From the NCBI GenBank assembly GCA_035222895.1, contig JAVYIG010001609.1, positions 248,001 to 312,000 of the forward strand: a stretch of DNA of 64,000 nucleotides. The letters run 5' to 3'. This stretch comes from Strongylocentrotus droebachiensis (lineage: Eukaryota > Echinodermata > Echinoidea > Camarodonta > Strongylocentrotidae). Each line of letters starts with the position of its first letter. Position 1 is the stretch's first letter. Below the pieces are notes generated by a model, which did no database searches, was not told the DNA's origin, and saw nothing but the letters and a program-made list of their open reading frames with translations. The position numbers and the translations under genes are program-made. This document shows, in pieces, positions 32,614-44,260 of the stretch.

Positions 32614-32904
32614 GACAGAATGTGACCATCAGAGATGAGAAACGTGCTTGTGCCCCTGAGGAGATCGTCTCCTCGATTCCGTCGGGAGACCACTGCGTAG
32701 AGCAGTCCGTGGTGGACGCCTACTTTTCTGCCCATGACCCAGGTGAATTGTACCCAGATTTAGATGGTATGCTATTCCTCGGCATCACCAAGGCAACTTT
32801 CTGCGTCTGCGACAGCGCCAACAACTGCATCCCACCTTCCCCTGCAACGGGTGCAGAGAGCGAACCATCTCCAGAAGCTGAGAGCTCCCTTGTGTCATCA
32901 GCAG
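32614..32904 (+). CDS. Gene B exon 3: domain 1b (subtype 1)
   Basis: 291 nt. Encodes GQNVTIRDEKRACAPEEI, GDHC, FCVCDSANNC and an acidic linker ending SSLVSSAG. NATF is replaced by KATF, so the conserved sequon is lost. Donor GTAATA. Confidence 0.88.
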
Positions 32905-33114
32905 GTAATACATCTTACAGACTGAATAGTCGATGACATTTTGAAACCACTGAAAACCCGACTAATGCATCAACAACACTGACATTCATACTCTGAGCAA
33001 GATGTTACAATCCGACAAAAGGAAAATAATTGGTCGGTTTGAGATAAACGCGTGGATGTGACGGCGGTATCAAATACTTTTTGTAAGTAAGTTAATGTCA
33101 CGCTTCTAGGACAC

Positions 33115-33475
33115 GTACCCCATTGGCAACCACCCCCGAATAACCACCCCCAGTCAACTAACCCCTACGACAACTCACCCCTAGGGCAACAACCCTCTAG
33201 GACGGTTACCCCCTGGGACAACTACCCCCTAGGACAACTACCCCCGGACAACTAACACCGGACAACTACCCCCGGGACATCTACCCCCTACGACAACCAT
33301 GCTCTAGGACAACTTCATCTGGACAACTATCCTAGGGGTAGTTGTCTGTGGGGGGAGTAGTTGTCCCGGGGTTAGTCGTCCTCGAGGGTGGTTGCCCTAT
33401 ATAGGGGTTACTTGTCGTAGGGGTAGTTGACTGGGGCTGGTTATCCGGAGAGTGGATGTCCAGGGGGTAGGTGTC
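33115..33475. repeat. GC-rich inverted minisatellite, copy 2
   Basis: Plus-strand ACAACTACCCCC-type units, then reverse-complement units from about 33335 (GGGGTAGTTGTC). Located after a subtype-1 b exon. Confidence 0.85.
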
Positions 33476-33902
33476 CGGATACGCAATTTCACATGTTAAT
33501 ATGTAGGTGTTGACAGATGTTATAAAGCCTGTCTTAACGGTTGGGGAAATCAAAAAGTGTTGGGAGAATTTACTGTTAATCACTGTAAGAGGGTGATGAA
33601 CAGTGACGCATTCAAAGAAAAAAAATATATATTTGTGGTTTGAGAATTTTCTCAGGATATTTTACCTGTTCTAGGGTAAGTACAGTAGAAGGAATACAAT
33701 ACGTAACATTTAAACAAAAGTTACAGTTTTGTCATCAACCTTGCTACCGGGTTACTCTAACAATGCGTTTACCTATGCAAAGGGGAAATCGTTTTGTTTA
33801 TAAAACAATCGTTTTGTTTTAATGGTAATATATGATTTTAACTGCTACCAAGCACTCGACATCGGTTAACTTCTAACAATTATCTTTTTCCGTGCTGAAC
33901 AG

Positions 33903-34076
33903 GAAATTTTACAAGTTGCATCGCATGCAAGGAAATAACTTCAGATGATGTCGTCATAGATTTTGGTGGCAGCGAAGTTGAATCTTGTTCTGACAACCCC
34001 GATGAGATGATATGCTCTGACGGTATCTCAACGTGTATGACAGGGGTCATCAACGTCGCCTACCTACTTGAAACTG
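33903..34076 (+). CDS. Gene B exon 4: domain 2a (subtype 2)
   Basis: 174 nt. Encodes NFTSCIACKEITSDD, VESCSDNPDEMIC and STCMTG. The middle resembles subtype 1 (ESCSDN) more than other subtype-2 exons do (VSCSEN), which suggests exchange between subtypes. Confidence 0.88.
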
Positions 34077-34477
34077 GTGAGCCCCAAAACTTTATATCGT
34101 GGAAACTTGAAAATAGAGTTCAATACTAAGTGGAGTGAATAAATCTTGCTCATTCAGGGCTTTCGCTGTGGAATGTTTTCCCTCGAGAGATTCGTAATAA
34201 TAGATCAATTAAGCGTTGACAAATTATTTTAAAACGTTTTTGTCTGATCCGGCATTTAAATTGTTCTTTCTAATTTCTTGTATGTTTCATCTTGTTCCAG
34301 TGGTGCTTTTGATTATAATGTAGTTGATTTTAAATAAGCGATTGTCTTTTCTTATTTGTTTTCGTTTTTTGTTTGGTGGGGGGGGGGGCACAAGTAAGCC
34401 CTGAGTATGATTTCATGTGGATTTGGCCCTTTACAAATCTCACACATTATTATTTTATCTTCTAATTACTCCAATAG

Positions 34478-34783
34478 GGCAAACAGTGACGATAAGGGAC
34501 GAGCGACGTGCTTGTGCACCTGAGGACGTTGTAGCCTCCAGTCCTTCGGGAGACCACTGCCTAGACCAGTCGGTGGTTGACGCCTTCTTTTCCGACAACG
34601 AACCGGCTGAGTTGTACCCAGATACAGAGAAAACGATGTTCAAGGGCATCTTAAACGCAACTTTCTGCGTCTGTGACAGTGCCGACAAGTGCACCCCACC
34701 TTCCCCCACCGGTGATCCCCCTGCAACGGATACAGAGAGTGAGCCAGACTCGGAAGAAGCTGAGAGTTCTCTTGTATCATCAG
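34478..34783 (+). CDS. Gene B exon 5: domain 2b (subtype 2)
   Basis: 306 nt. Encodes GQTVTIRDERRACAPEDV, GDHC, NATFCVCDSADKC and a Glu/Ser/Pro linker. Almost identical to 38695-39000. Donor GTAATA. Confidence 0.9.
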
Positions 34784-35185
34784 GTAATACATCTTACAGA
34801 GTAGTCGATGGAATTTTGAACCCACTGCAAACCCCACTAATGCATCAACAACACTGACGAGACCGACCCAAAGAAATTAATATTCCGAGCAAGATGTTTT
34901 ATTCCGAAAAGTGGCAAATATTTGGTCGGTTTGAAATGTGACGGCGATATCAATTACTTTATGTTAGAAAATGAATATCAAATATTAATATTTCTAAAGG
35001 TATACATTTACAATACATATGATTATACAAACATAGCTTAAGAAAGCGTTTACTCTAATATGCAATGGCAAAATCGTTCTGTTTTAAAACGATCGTGTTT
35101 TTTGAATGGTGATAGATGATTTTAATTGCTACCGAGCGCTCACAATCGGTTTACTTCTAAAAACGTTTTTGTCCCCGCTAAACAG

Positions 35186-35353
35186 GAAATTTTAGAACTT
35201 GTCTCATGTGCAAGGAGGTAACTTCAAACGACCTCGATCTTGATGTCAGCGAACTTGAATCTTGCTCTGACAACCCTGATGAGATGATATGCCCTGATGG
35301 TATCTCGACTTGTATGACAGGCGTCATAGACGTTGCCTATAGACTTCAGTCTG
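35186..35353 (+). CDS. Gene B exon 6: domain 3a (subtype 1)
   Basis: 168 nt. Encodes NFRTCLMCKEVTSND, ELESCSDNPDEMIC and STCMTG. Identical in protein to 39403-39570. Confidence 0.9.
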
Positions 35354-35381
35354 GTAAGTATCTACACCTCAGAAAGTAACT

Positions 35382-35746
35382 AAAGATAAAGGTGAGTTCT
35401 GGTCATGCGATTGCATTGTGAAATAAAAGGGTTGGAATGAATCAGAAAAAGTTGATCATGTAGCATGTAAGTATTGGTGTGTACTGCAAGGTTCTGGAGT
35501 CATCAAAATCATAATACATTTGGCTCAGTCTTGGTAAAGTAACAAGTGCGGTACACAGGAAGATGTGTGTCGGGGTTACCTTGATTCCTTATCTTTCTAT
35601 GCTCATTACTCAGCCAGTATACATTTTCTACAAAAATTGTTTGGCAAATGACATTTATTTGTAATCTTGAACATTCAGTGTAAGTTTCGTTTGATTCTGT
35701 GAGAATGGTTTTATATTTTTTTTAACCAGAACTCAACTTTATCTTT
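35382..35746 (+). mobile_element. TTAA-type MITE, family 3
   Basis: Ends AAGATAAAGGTGAGTTCTGG and CCAGAACTCAACTTTATCTT. The right flank is TTAA; the left is CTAA. The gene A intron after 18893 reads AAGTAATTAACTTACTGG with no insertion. It is repeated in the tandem copy at 39599-39963, and a relative lies at 50587-51134. Confidence 0.8.
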
Positions 35747-36104
35747 AACTTACTGCAGTTATGGTGGATTATATCTACACAGCTGCCCCCCCCCCCACAT
35801 ACACACACCTCCAATTTACTCTGTACTGCGAAAAAAGAGGTTTAAACCTTGTAAAAAAAGGGTTCGTAAGATATTTATAATTTTTATTTCTGTTGCAAAG
35901 AACTAATACATTTTCAGTTTGTTCGCCTTCGAAAAGTTAGTTGTAATAGATTTCTTTCTTTCAAAGATTGGTTTGGCCGCCTATAGTTGGTCAATTCAAG
36001 TTTAAATGTAATTAATTTAAATTCTTTGTTCATCCTTTCTTCAATATAATGGTTCGGACTTCTAGGAAGCAGAACCAAGAACCATAACGAATGTATATAA
36101 AAGA

Positions 36105-36622
36105 AAATTGCCGGCCAAAAAAATGTAAAGGTTAAATTCCAACGGCTTTTGAAAGACAATGCTAAAGTAGAACTCCCTCTAAACGAAAGGGCTATAACTT
36201 TTTAGTAGGAAAATAACGACCATTGGTTGTCGAATCGAGTTAAGTTTGGCAATTGCCTAAGTAATAGCGTGATTTTCAGACCCTTTTAAAGAATGGTCGT
36301 ACGTTTTGTGCTTAACAAAGATTCAATTAGTTTAATTTTGGCCATTACAAGTAGTGGGTTATTGATGTAGACAAATGCTCATGTACCCTTTACAGCTCAT
36401 TTATGTAGGTTATTACCAAAGAAGAAAAAGATTTCAGTCAGTCACTCAATAGTGTCTGACAGTGAAGTCTAGAAGATAAACATGCTTCATTGCATAACTT
36501 GAATACTAGGACACTACTAATGTTTAAATTCCGCAGATAGGATATACGTGACAAATTCATCATACCTGCAAAGTTCTACACAATTTGATGTTGGCTGCAA
36601 AAGGGACATAGTATCTTTACAT
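36105..36622 (-). mobile_element. TTAA-type MITE, family 2 (inverted copy)
   Basis: Reverse-complement relative of 26430-26954 (shared CAGTCACTCAATAGTGTCTG and GTAGACAAATGCTCATGT). Its outer ends are eroded. Confidence 0.7.
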
Positions 36623-36741
36623 GATAGAGCTTGGGGTTACTGTTTGTTCATTATTTTTGTTTTGAATTTAGAAGTATTGCTATTTCATCATCAGCACCTT
36701 GATCAGTTTTCCGATTGCTTTTTCATAAAAAAACCAAATAG

Positions 36742-37050
36742 GACAAAATGTGACCATCAGAGATGAGAAACGTGCTTGTGCCCTTGAAGAGATCATCTCC
36801 TCGATTCCGTCGGGAGACCACTGTGTAGCGCAATCCGTAGTGGACGCCTACTTTTTCGACAATGATCCGACTGAGTTGTACCCCGATTTAGATGGAATGC
36901 TATTCCTCGGGATCACAAACGCAACCTTCTGCGTCTGTGACAGTGCCGACAACTGCATCCCACCTTCCCCTGCAACGGGTGCAGAGAGCGAGCCGTCTGC
37001 AGAGAGCGAACCATCTCCAGAAGCTGAGAGCTCCCTCTTATCATCAGCAG
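36742..37050 (+). CDS. Gene B exon 7: domain 3b (subtype 1)
   Basis: 309 nt. Encodes GQNVTIRDEKRACALEEI, GDHC, NATFCVCDSADNC and a long linker with AESEPS twice. Donor GTAATA. Confidence 0.9.
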
Positions 37051-37257
37051 GTAATACATCTTACAAACTGAATAGACGATGACATTTTGAAACCACTGCA
37101 AACCCGACTAATGCATCACCAACACTGACATTCATACTCCGACATAATGTTATATTCCGACAAAAGACAAATAATTGGTCGGTTTGAGATTAACGCGTGG
37201 ATGTGACGGCGGTATCAATTATTTGTGGTAAGTAAGTTAATGTCACGCTTCTAGGAC

Positions 37258-37665
37258 ATGTACCCCATGGGCATCCACCACCGGATAACCACCCCCAGTC
37301 AACTAACCCCTACGACAACTCCCCCCTAGGGAAACAACCCTCTATGACGACTACCCCCTGGGACAGCTACCCCCGGGTAACTACCCCCAGTACTCTACCC
37401 CTAGGACAACTACCCCTAGGACAGCTACCCCCTGGACAACTACCACCAGACAACTACCCCAGACAACTACCCCCTACGACAACCATCCTCTAGGACAACT
37501 ACACCTGGAAAACTATCCTAGGGGTAGTTGTCGGGGGGGGGGGGGGGAGTAGTTGTCCCGGGGGTAGTCGTCCTCGAGGGTGGTTGCCCTAGGGGTTACT
37601 TGTCGTAGTTGTAGTTGACTGGGGCTGGTTATCCGGAGTGTGGATGTCCAGGGGGTAGGACTGGT
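37258..37665. repeat. GC-rich inverted minisatellite, copy 3
   Basis: The same two-arm structure as copies 1 and 2. The arms meet at a poly-G tract near 37532-37547. Confidence 0.85.
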
Positions 37666-38122
37666 GTCCGGATACGCAATTTCACCTGTTAATATGTAGG
37701 TGCTGAAAGATTTTTTGAAGCCTGTCTTATGTCTTATTTTCAAAGAAAAACGATTAAGGAAAACAAAAAGTGATGGGAGAATTTACTGTTCATCACTGTA
37801 AGAGGATGATGAACAGTGACGCATTCAAAGAAAACCATAAATATCTTTGTGGTTTGAGAATTTTCTCTGGATTTTTTGCATGTTAGAGGGTAAGTACAAT
37901 AAAAAGAATATGATAAGTAACATTTCATACACAAATTACAGTTTTTTCATCAACCTTCAACAATGTTACCAAGTTACTTTAAGAAAGCGTTTACCTATGC
38001 AATGGCGAAATCGTTCTGTTTTTAAAACAATTGTGTTTTTAATGGTGATAGATTTTCTTAATTGCTACCAAGCACTCGAAATCGGTTTACTTCTAACAAT
38101 TCTCTTTTTCCTTGCTGAACAG

Positions 38123-38296
38123 GAAATTTTACAACTTGCATCGCATGCAAGGAATTAACTTCGGACGATGTCGGCATAGATCGTGTTGAATACGATTTTG
38201 TCTCGTGTTCGGAAAACCCCGATGAGATGATATGCTCTGACGGTATCTCAACGTGTATGACAGGGGTCATCAACGTCGCCTACCTACTTGAAACTG
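38123..38296 (+). CDS. Gene B exon 8: domain 4a (subtype 2)
   Basis: 174 nt. Encodes NFTTCIACKELTSDD, FVSCSENPDEMIC and STCMTG. Donor GTGAGC. Confidence 0.9.
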
Positions 38297-38694
38297 GTGA
38301 GCCCCAAAACTTTATATCGTGGACACTTGGAAATAGAGTTTAATACTAAGTGGAGTGAATAAATCTTGCTCATTCAGGGCTTTCGCTGTGGAATGTTTTC
38401 CCTCGAGAGATTCGTAATAATAGATCAATTAAGCGTTGACAAATCATCTTAAAACGTTTTGTCTGATCCGGCATTAAATTAATTTTTCTATCTGATTTCT
38501 TGTATGTTCCATCTTGTTCCAGTTGTGTTTTTGATTATAATGTAGTTTATTTTTAATAAGCGATTGTCTTTTCTTATTTGTTTTCGTTTTTTGTTTGGTG
38601 GGGGGGGGCACAAGTAAGCCCTGAGTATGATTTCATGTGGATTTGGCCCTTTACAAATCTCACACATTATTTTATCTTCTAATTACTCCAATAG

Positions 38695-39000
38695 GGCAAA
38701 CAGTGACGTTAAGGGACGAGCGACGTGCTTGTGCACCTGAGGACGTTGTAGCCTCCAGTCCTTCGGGAGACCACTGCCTAGACCAGTCGGTGGTTGACGC
38801 CTTCTTTTCCGACAACGAACCGGCTGAGTTGTACCCAGATACAGAGAAAACGATGTTCAAGGGCATCTTAAACGCAACTTTCTGCGTCTGTGACAGTGCC
38901 GACAAGTGCACCCCACCTTCCCCCACCGGTGATCCCCCTGCAACGGATACAGAGAGTGAGCCAGACTCGGAAGAAGCTGAGAGTTCTCTTGTATCATCAG
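38695..39000 (+). CDS. Gene B exon 9: domain 4b (subtype 2)
   Basis: 306 nt. Near-identical to exon 5 (34478-34783); one visible change turns TIRD into TLRD. Donor GTAATA. Confidence 0.9.
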
Positions 39001-39402
39001 GTAATACATCTTACAGAGTAGTCGATGGAATTTTGAACCCACTGCAAACCCGACTAATGCATCAACAACACTGACGAGACCGACCCAAAGAAATTAATAT
39101 TCCGAGCAAGATGTTTTATTCCGAAAAGTGGCAAATATTTGGTCGGTTTGAAATGTGACGGCGATATCAATTACTTTATGTTAGAAAATGAATATCACAT
39201 ATTAATATTTCTAAAGGTATACATTTTCAATACATATGATTATACAAACATAGCTTAAGAAAGCGTTTACTCTAATATGCAATGGCAAAATCGTTCTGTT
39301 TTAAAACGATCGTGTTTTTTGAATGGTGATAGATTATTTTAATTGCTACCGAGCGCTCACAATCGGTTTACTTCTAAAAACGTTTTTGTCCCCGCTAAAC
39401 AG

Positions 39403-39570
39403 GAAATTTTAGAACTTGTCTCATGTGCAAGGAGGTAACTTCAAACGACCTCGATCTTGATGTCAGCGAACTTGAATCTTGCTCTGACAACCCTGATGAG
39501 ATGATATGCCCTGATGGTATCTCGACTTGTATGACAGGCGTCATAGACGTTGCCTATAGACTTCAGTCTG
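39403..39570 (+). CDS. Gene B exon 10: domain 5a (subtype 1)
   Basis: 168 nt, the tandem copy of exon 6 (35186-35353). I see no difference in the encoded peptide. Confidence 0.9.
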
Positions 39571-39598
39571 GTAAGTATCTACACCTCAGAAAGTAACT

Positions 39599-39963
39599 AA
39601 AGATAAAGGTGAGTTCTGGTCATGCGATTGCATTGTGAAATAAAAGGGTTGGAATGAATCAGAAAAAGTTGATCATGTAGCATGTAAGTATTGGTGTGTA
39701 CTGCAAGGTTCTGGAGTCATCAAAATCATAATACATTTGGCTCAGTCTTGGTAAAGTAACAAGTGCTGTACACAGGAAGATGTGTGTCGGGGTTACCTTG
39801 ATTCCTTATCTTTCTATGCTCATTACTCAGCCAGTATACATTTTCTACAAAAATTGTTTGGCAAATGACATTTATTTGTAATCTTGAACATTCAGTGTAA
39901 GTTTCGTTTGATTCTGTGAGAATTTGTTTATATTTTTTTTAACCAGAACTCAAGTTTATCTTT
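39599..39963 (+). mobile_element. TTAA-type MITE, family 3 (tandem copy)
   Basis: Part of the duplicated 4.2-kb block. It corresponds to 35382-35746 with only scattered differences. Confidence 0.8.
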
Positions 39964-40319
39964 AACTTACTGCAGTTATGGTGGATTATATCTACACAGC
40001 TGCCCCCCCCCCCACATACACACACCTCCAATTTACTCTGTACTGCGAAAAAGAGGTTTAAACCTTGTAAAAAAAGGGTTCGTAAGATATTTATAATTTT
40101 TATTTCTGTTGCAAAGAACTAATACATTTTCAGTTTGTTCGCCTTCGAAAAGTTAGTTGTAATAGATTTCTTTTTTTCAAAGATTGGTTTGGCCGCCTAT
40201 AGTTGGTCAATTCAAGTTTAAATGTAATTAATTTAAATTCTTTGTTCATCCTTTCTTCAATATAATGGTTCGGACTTCTAGGAAGCAGAACCAAGAACCA
40301 TAACGAATGTATATAAAAG

Positions 40320-40836
40320 AAAATTGCCGGCCAAAAAATGTAAAGGTTAAATTCCAACGGCTTTTGAAAGACAATGCTAATGTATAGAACTCCCTCAAAA
40401 CGAAAGGGCTAGAACTTTTTAATAGGAAAATAACGACCATTGGTTGTCGAATCGAGTTAAGTTTGGCAATTGCCTAAGTAATAGTGTGATTTTCAGACCC
40501 TTTTAAAGAATGGTCGTACGTTTTGTGCTTCACAAAGATTCAATTAGTTTAATTTTGGCCATTACAAGTAGTGGGTTATTGATGTAGACAAATGCTCATT
40601 TACCCTTTACAGCTCATTTATGTAGGTTATTACCAAAGAAGAAAAAGATGTCAGTCAGTCACTCAATAGTGTCTGACAGTGAAGTCTAGAAGATAAACAT
40701 GCTTCCTTGCATAACTTGAATACTAGGACACTACTAATGTTTAAATTCCGCAGATAGGATATACGTGACAAATTCATCATACCTGCAAAGTTCTACATAA
40801 TTTGATGTTGGCTGCAAAAGGGACATAGTATCTTTA
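40320..40836 (-). mobile_element. TTAA-type MITE, family 2 (tandem copy)
   Basis: Counterpart of 36105-36622 in the second copy of the 4.2-kb block. Confidence 0.7.
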
Positions 40837-40957
40837 CATGATAGAGCTTGGGGTTACTGTTTGTTCATTATTTTTGTTTTGAATTTAGAAGTATTGCTAT
40901 TTCATCATCAGCACCTTCATCAGTTTTCCGATTGCTTTTTCATAAAAAACCAAATAG

Positions 40958-41266
40958 GACAAAATGTGACCATCAGAGATGAGAAACGTGCTTGTGCCCC
41001 TGAAGAGATCGTCTCCTCGATTCCGTCGGGAGACCACTGCGTAGAGCAGTCCGTGGTGGATGCCTACTTTTCCGACAATGATCCGACTGAGTTGTACCCC
41101 GATTTAGATGGTATGCTATTCCTCGGGATCACAAACGCAACCTTCTGCGTCTGTGACAGTGCCGACAACTGCATCCCACCTTTCCCTGCAACGGGTGCAG
41201 AGAGCGAGCCGTCTGCAGAGAGCGAACCATCTCCAGAAGCCGAGAGCTCCCTCTTATCATCAGCAG
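40958..41266 (+). CDS. Gene B exon 11: domain 5b (subtype 1)
   Basis: 309 nt. Encodes GQNVTIRDEKRACAPEEI, GDHC, NATFCVCDSADNC and an AESEPS linker. It differs from exon 7 at several residues (CAP versus CAL, VEQ versus VAQ), so this part of the duplicate is less uniform. Confidence 0.9.
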
Positions 41267-41467
41267 GTAATACATCTTACAAACTGAATAGTCGATGACA
41301 TTTTGAAACCACTGCAAACCCGACTAATGCATCACCAACACTGACATTCATACTCCGACATGATGTTATATTCCGACAAAAGACAAATAATTGGTCGGTT
41401 TGAGATTAACGCGTGGATGTGACGGCGGTATCAATTATTTGTGGTAAGTAAGTTAATGTCACGCTTC

Positions 41468-41842
41468 TAGGACATGTACCCCATGGGCATCCACCACCGG
41501 ATAACCACCCCAAGTCAACTAACCCCTACGACAACTCCCCCCTAGGGAGACAACCCTCTATGACGACTACCCCCTGGGACAACTACCCCCGAGTAACTAC
41601 CCCCAGTACTCTACCCCTAGGACAACTACCCCCTAGGACAGCTACCCCATGGACAACTACCACCAGACAACTACCCCAGACAACTACCCCCTCCGACAAC
41701 CATCCTCTAGGACAACTACACCTGGAAAACTATCCTAGGGGTAGTTGTCGGGGGGGGGGGGTAGTTGTCCCGGGGGTAGTCGTCATCGAGGGTGGTTGCC
41801 CGAGGGGTTACTTGTCGTAGGGGTAGTTGACTGGGGCTGGTC
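41468..41842. repeat. GC-rich inverted minisatellite, copy 4 (shortened intron)
   Basis: Two-arm structure as before. After the right arm the intron jumps to CAACAATGTTACCGAGTCAC. The roughly 320 bp present after copy 3 (37640-37960) are missing. Confidence 0.85.
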
Positions 41843-42006
41843 AACAATGTTACCGAGTCACTTTAAGAAAGCGTTTACCTATGCAATGGCGAAATCGTTC
41901 TGTTTTTAAAACATTCGTGTTTTTAAACTGGATAGATGTTTTTAATTGCTACCAAGCACTCGAAATCGGTTTACTTCTAAAAATTCTCTTTTTCCCTGCT
42001 GAACAG

Positions 42007-42180
42007 GAAATTTTACAACTTGCATCGCATGCAAGGAATTGACTTCAGAGGATGTCGGCATAGATCGTGTGGACAACGATTTTGTCTCGTGTTCGGAAAA
42101 CCCCGATGAGATGATATGCCCTGACGGTATCTCAACGTGTATGACAGGGGTCATCTACGTCGCCTATTTACTTGAAACTG
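42007..42180 (+). CDS. Gene B exon 12: domain 6a (subtype 2)
   Basis: 174 nt. Encodes NFTTCIACKELTSED, FVSCSENPDEMIC and STCMTG. Donor GTGAGT. Confidence 0.9.
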
Positions 42181-42575
42181 GTGAGTCTCAAAACGTTATA
42201 TCGTGGAAACTTGAAAATAGAGTTAAATACTAAGTGGAGTGAATACATCTTGCTCATTCAGGGCTTTCGCTGTGGAATGTCTTCCCTCGAGAGATTCGTA
42301 AGAATAGATCAATTTAGCGATGACAAATCATAAACGTTCTTGTTTGGTCCGGCATTTAATTAATTGTTCTATCTTATTTCTTGTACATATGTTCCATATT
42401 GTTCCAGTTTTGCTTTTGATTATAACGTAGATGAATTAAAATAACCGATTATCTTTTGTTATTTGTTTTTGTTTTTGTTTTGGGGTCACAAGTAAGCCCT
42501 GAGTATGATTTTGAGTGGATTTGGCTCCTTACAAATCTCACACATTATTATTTTATCTTCTGGCTACCTCAATAG

Positions 42576-42884
42576 GGCAAACCGTAACGATAAGGGACGA
42601 GCGACGCGCTTGTGCACCAGAAGAGGTCGTCTCATCCAGTCCTACCGGAGACCACTGCGTAGACCGATCCGTGGTAGGCGCCTACTTTTCGGACAATGAT
42701 CCGACTGAGTTGTACGGAGATACAGAAGATATGGTTTTCGAGCGCATCGTTAACGCAACTTTCTGCGTCTGTGACAGTGCCGACAAGTGCACCCCACCCT
42801 CCCCTACCGGTGATTCCCCTGCACCGGATACAGAGAGTGAGCCAGACTCTGCAGAAGCTGAGAGCTCCCTTGAATCATCATCAG
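42576..42884 (+). CDS. Gene B exon 13: domain 6b (subtype 2)
   Basis: 309 nt. Encodes GQTVTIRDERRACAPEEV, GDHC, NATFCVCDSADKC and an acidic linker. Donor GTAATA. Confidence 0.9.
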
Positions 42885-43041
42885 GTAATACATCTTACAG
42901 AGTAGTCGATGACATTTTGAAACCACTGCAAACCCGACTAATACATCAACAACACTGATGAGACCGACCCCAAGTCATTGATACTCCGAGCAAGATGCTA
43001 TAGTCTGAAAAATGGCAAATAATTGGTCAGTTTGAAATTAA

Positions 43042-44260
43042 AGGGATAGTTGAGTTCTGTTGCAGAGGGCGCTACACGAAATCTTTTGTTTGTGAGATAA
43101 TGAAACACTGAGTGTCAAATTTGAAAGAACATACAATTTAAATGACAACATCATCTTTTATAAATGTAAATGCTTCCTGGGAGAAATTTCAATTATTTAA
43201 ACATATTTGTGGCTTACACCCAGTAAATGAGATCGATTGATCGATCTGTATTGAAAAACAAGTCAGACAAAATCTTGGAACCAGCGGGAATTGATCCTGC
43301 CACCTACTGCTTGCCGGGCAGCGACTCTACCACCAGGCCATCACTGGTCCATGGTACAGTCATGATGAACTAGAAACAAATACCAAAGCTCTCCTGATTC
43401 ATACTGACTTATAAATATTCATTAGTCCGCCATGGACAATAACTTCTATAAATGTAATGCTTCCTGGGAGAAATTTCAATTATTTAAACATATTTGTGGC
43501 TTACACCCAGTAAATGAGATCGATTGATCGATCTGTAATGAAAAACAAGTCAGACAAAATCTTGGAACCAGCGGGACTTGAACCTGCCATCTACTGCTTG
43601 CCGGGCAGCGACTCTACCACCAGGCAATCACTGGTCCATGGTACAGTCACGATGAACTAGAAACAAATACCAAAGCTCTCCTGATTCATTCTGACTTATA
43701 AATATTCATTAGTCCGCCATGGCAGGTTCAAGTCCCGCTGGTTCCAAGATTTTTTCTGACTTGTTTTTCAATACAGATCGATCAATCGATCTTATTTACT
43801 GGGTGTAAAACATCATCTTTGTTTGATCAAAATCGGTTCAGAGACGGATGAAATATCCATAAATATCGATTTCTAATACTTGTGTACCACCACAAATATT
43901 AGATAATTTGAAAAAGCCGTTGTAAGAACGAAATAGCACCTTTTACGTCGTATTTCAGCCAATGCCGATGTTGGCTTTTTTGTTGGCATTTTCGGGTGGG
44001 TATATTACGCACAACCAGCCGGCCCATGCACTGTTATTTTGTTATTAAATAATTAATTAACGGTCACCGTATTTTTTTAAAAGTGGAGCTTAATTGGTAC
44101 GATCGTATTGGCTAAATTTCACACATTTTGGTGTCTAAAATTACCTTCATGGCAATTTTAGGTTTTCAAAGGGCACTATAAATGTCAGAGAGAAGAAAAA
44201 GAGCAATAACCATGCACTTTGAAGGCATTTGCGGTCTGAAAACAGAACTAAACTATCCCT
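43042..44260 (+). mobile_element. TTAA-type MITE, family 1, copy 3, with nested insertion
   Basis: It starts AGGGATAGTTGAGTTCTGTT and ends AACTATCCCT, with perfect TTAA on both sides (43038-43041, 44261-44264). Its middle is interrupted by the 650-bp SINE-like insertion at 43159-43808. Confidence 0.85.
43159..43808 (-). mobile_element. tRNA-derived SINE-like insertion, duplicated and partly inverted
   Basis: Flanked by a 12-bp duplication AACATCATCTTT (43147-43158 and 43809-43820). It contains two tandem copies of an approximately 280-bp unit whose minus strand shows a Pol III box-A-like GGTGGTAGAG and box B GGTTCAAGTCC. A partial copy in plus orientation lies at 43721-43808. The tRNA fold is imperfect, so this is not a working tRNA gene. 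Confidence 0.75.

Noticed and set aside
19735..41840. CRISPR-like reading of the regularly spaced ACAACTACCCC repeats
   Set aside because: Units are contiguous and degenerate with no unique spacers, and the genome is eukaryotic; it is a minisatellite.
43255..43345. tRNA gene on the minus strand
   Set aside because: Box B is good, but the arms and anticodon loop are imperfect, and the sequence is part of a duplicated SINE-like unit with a target duplication.
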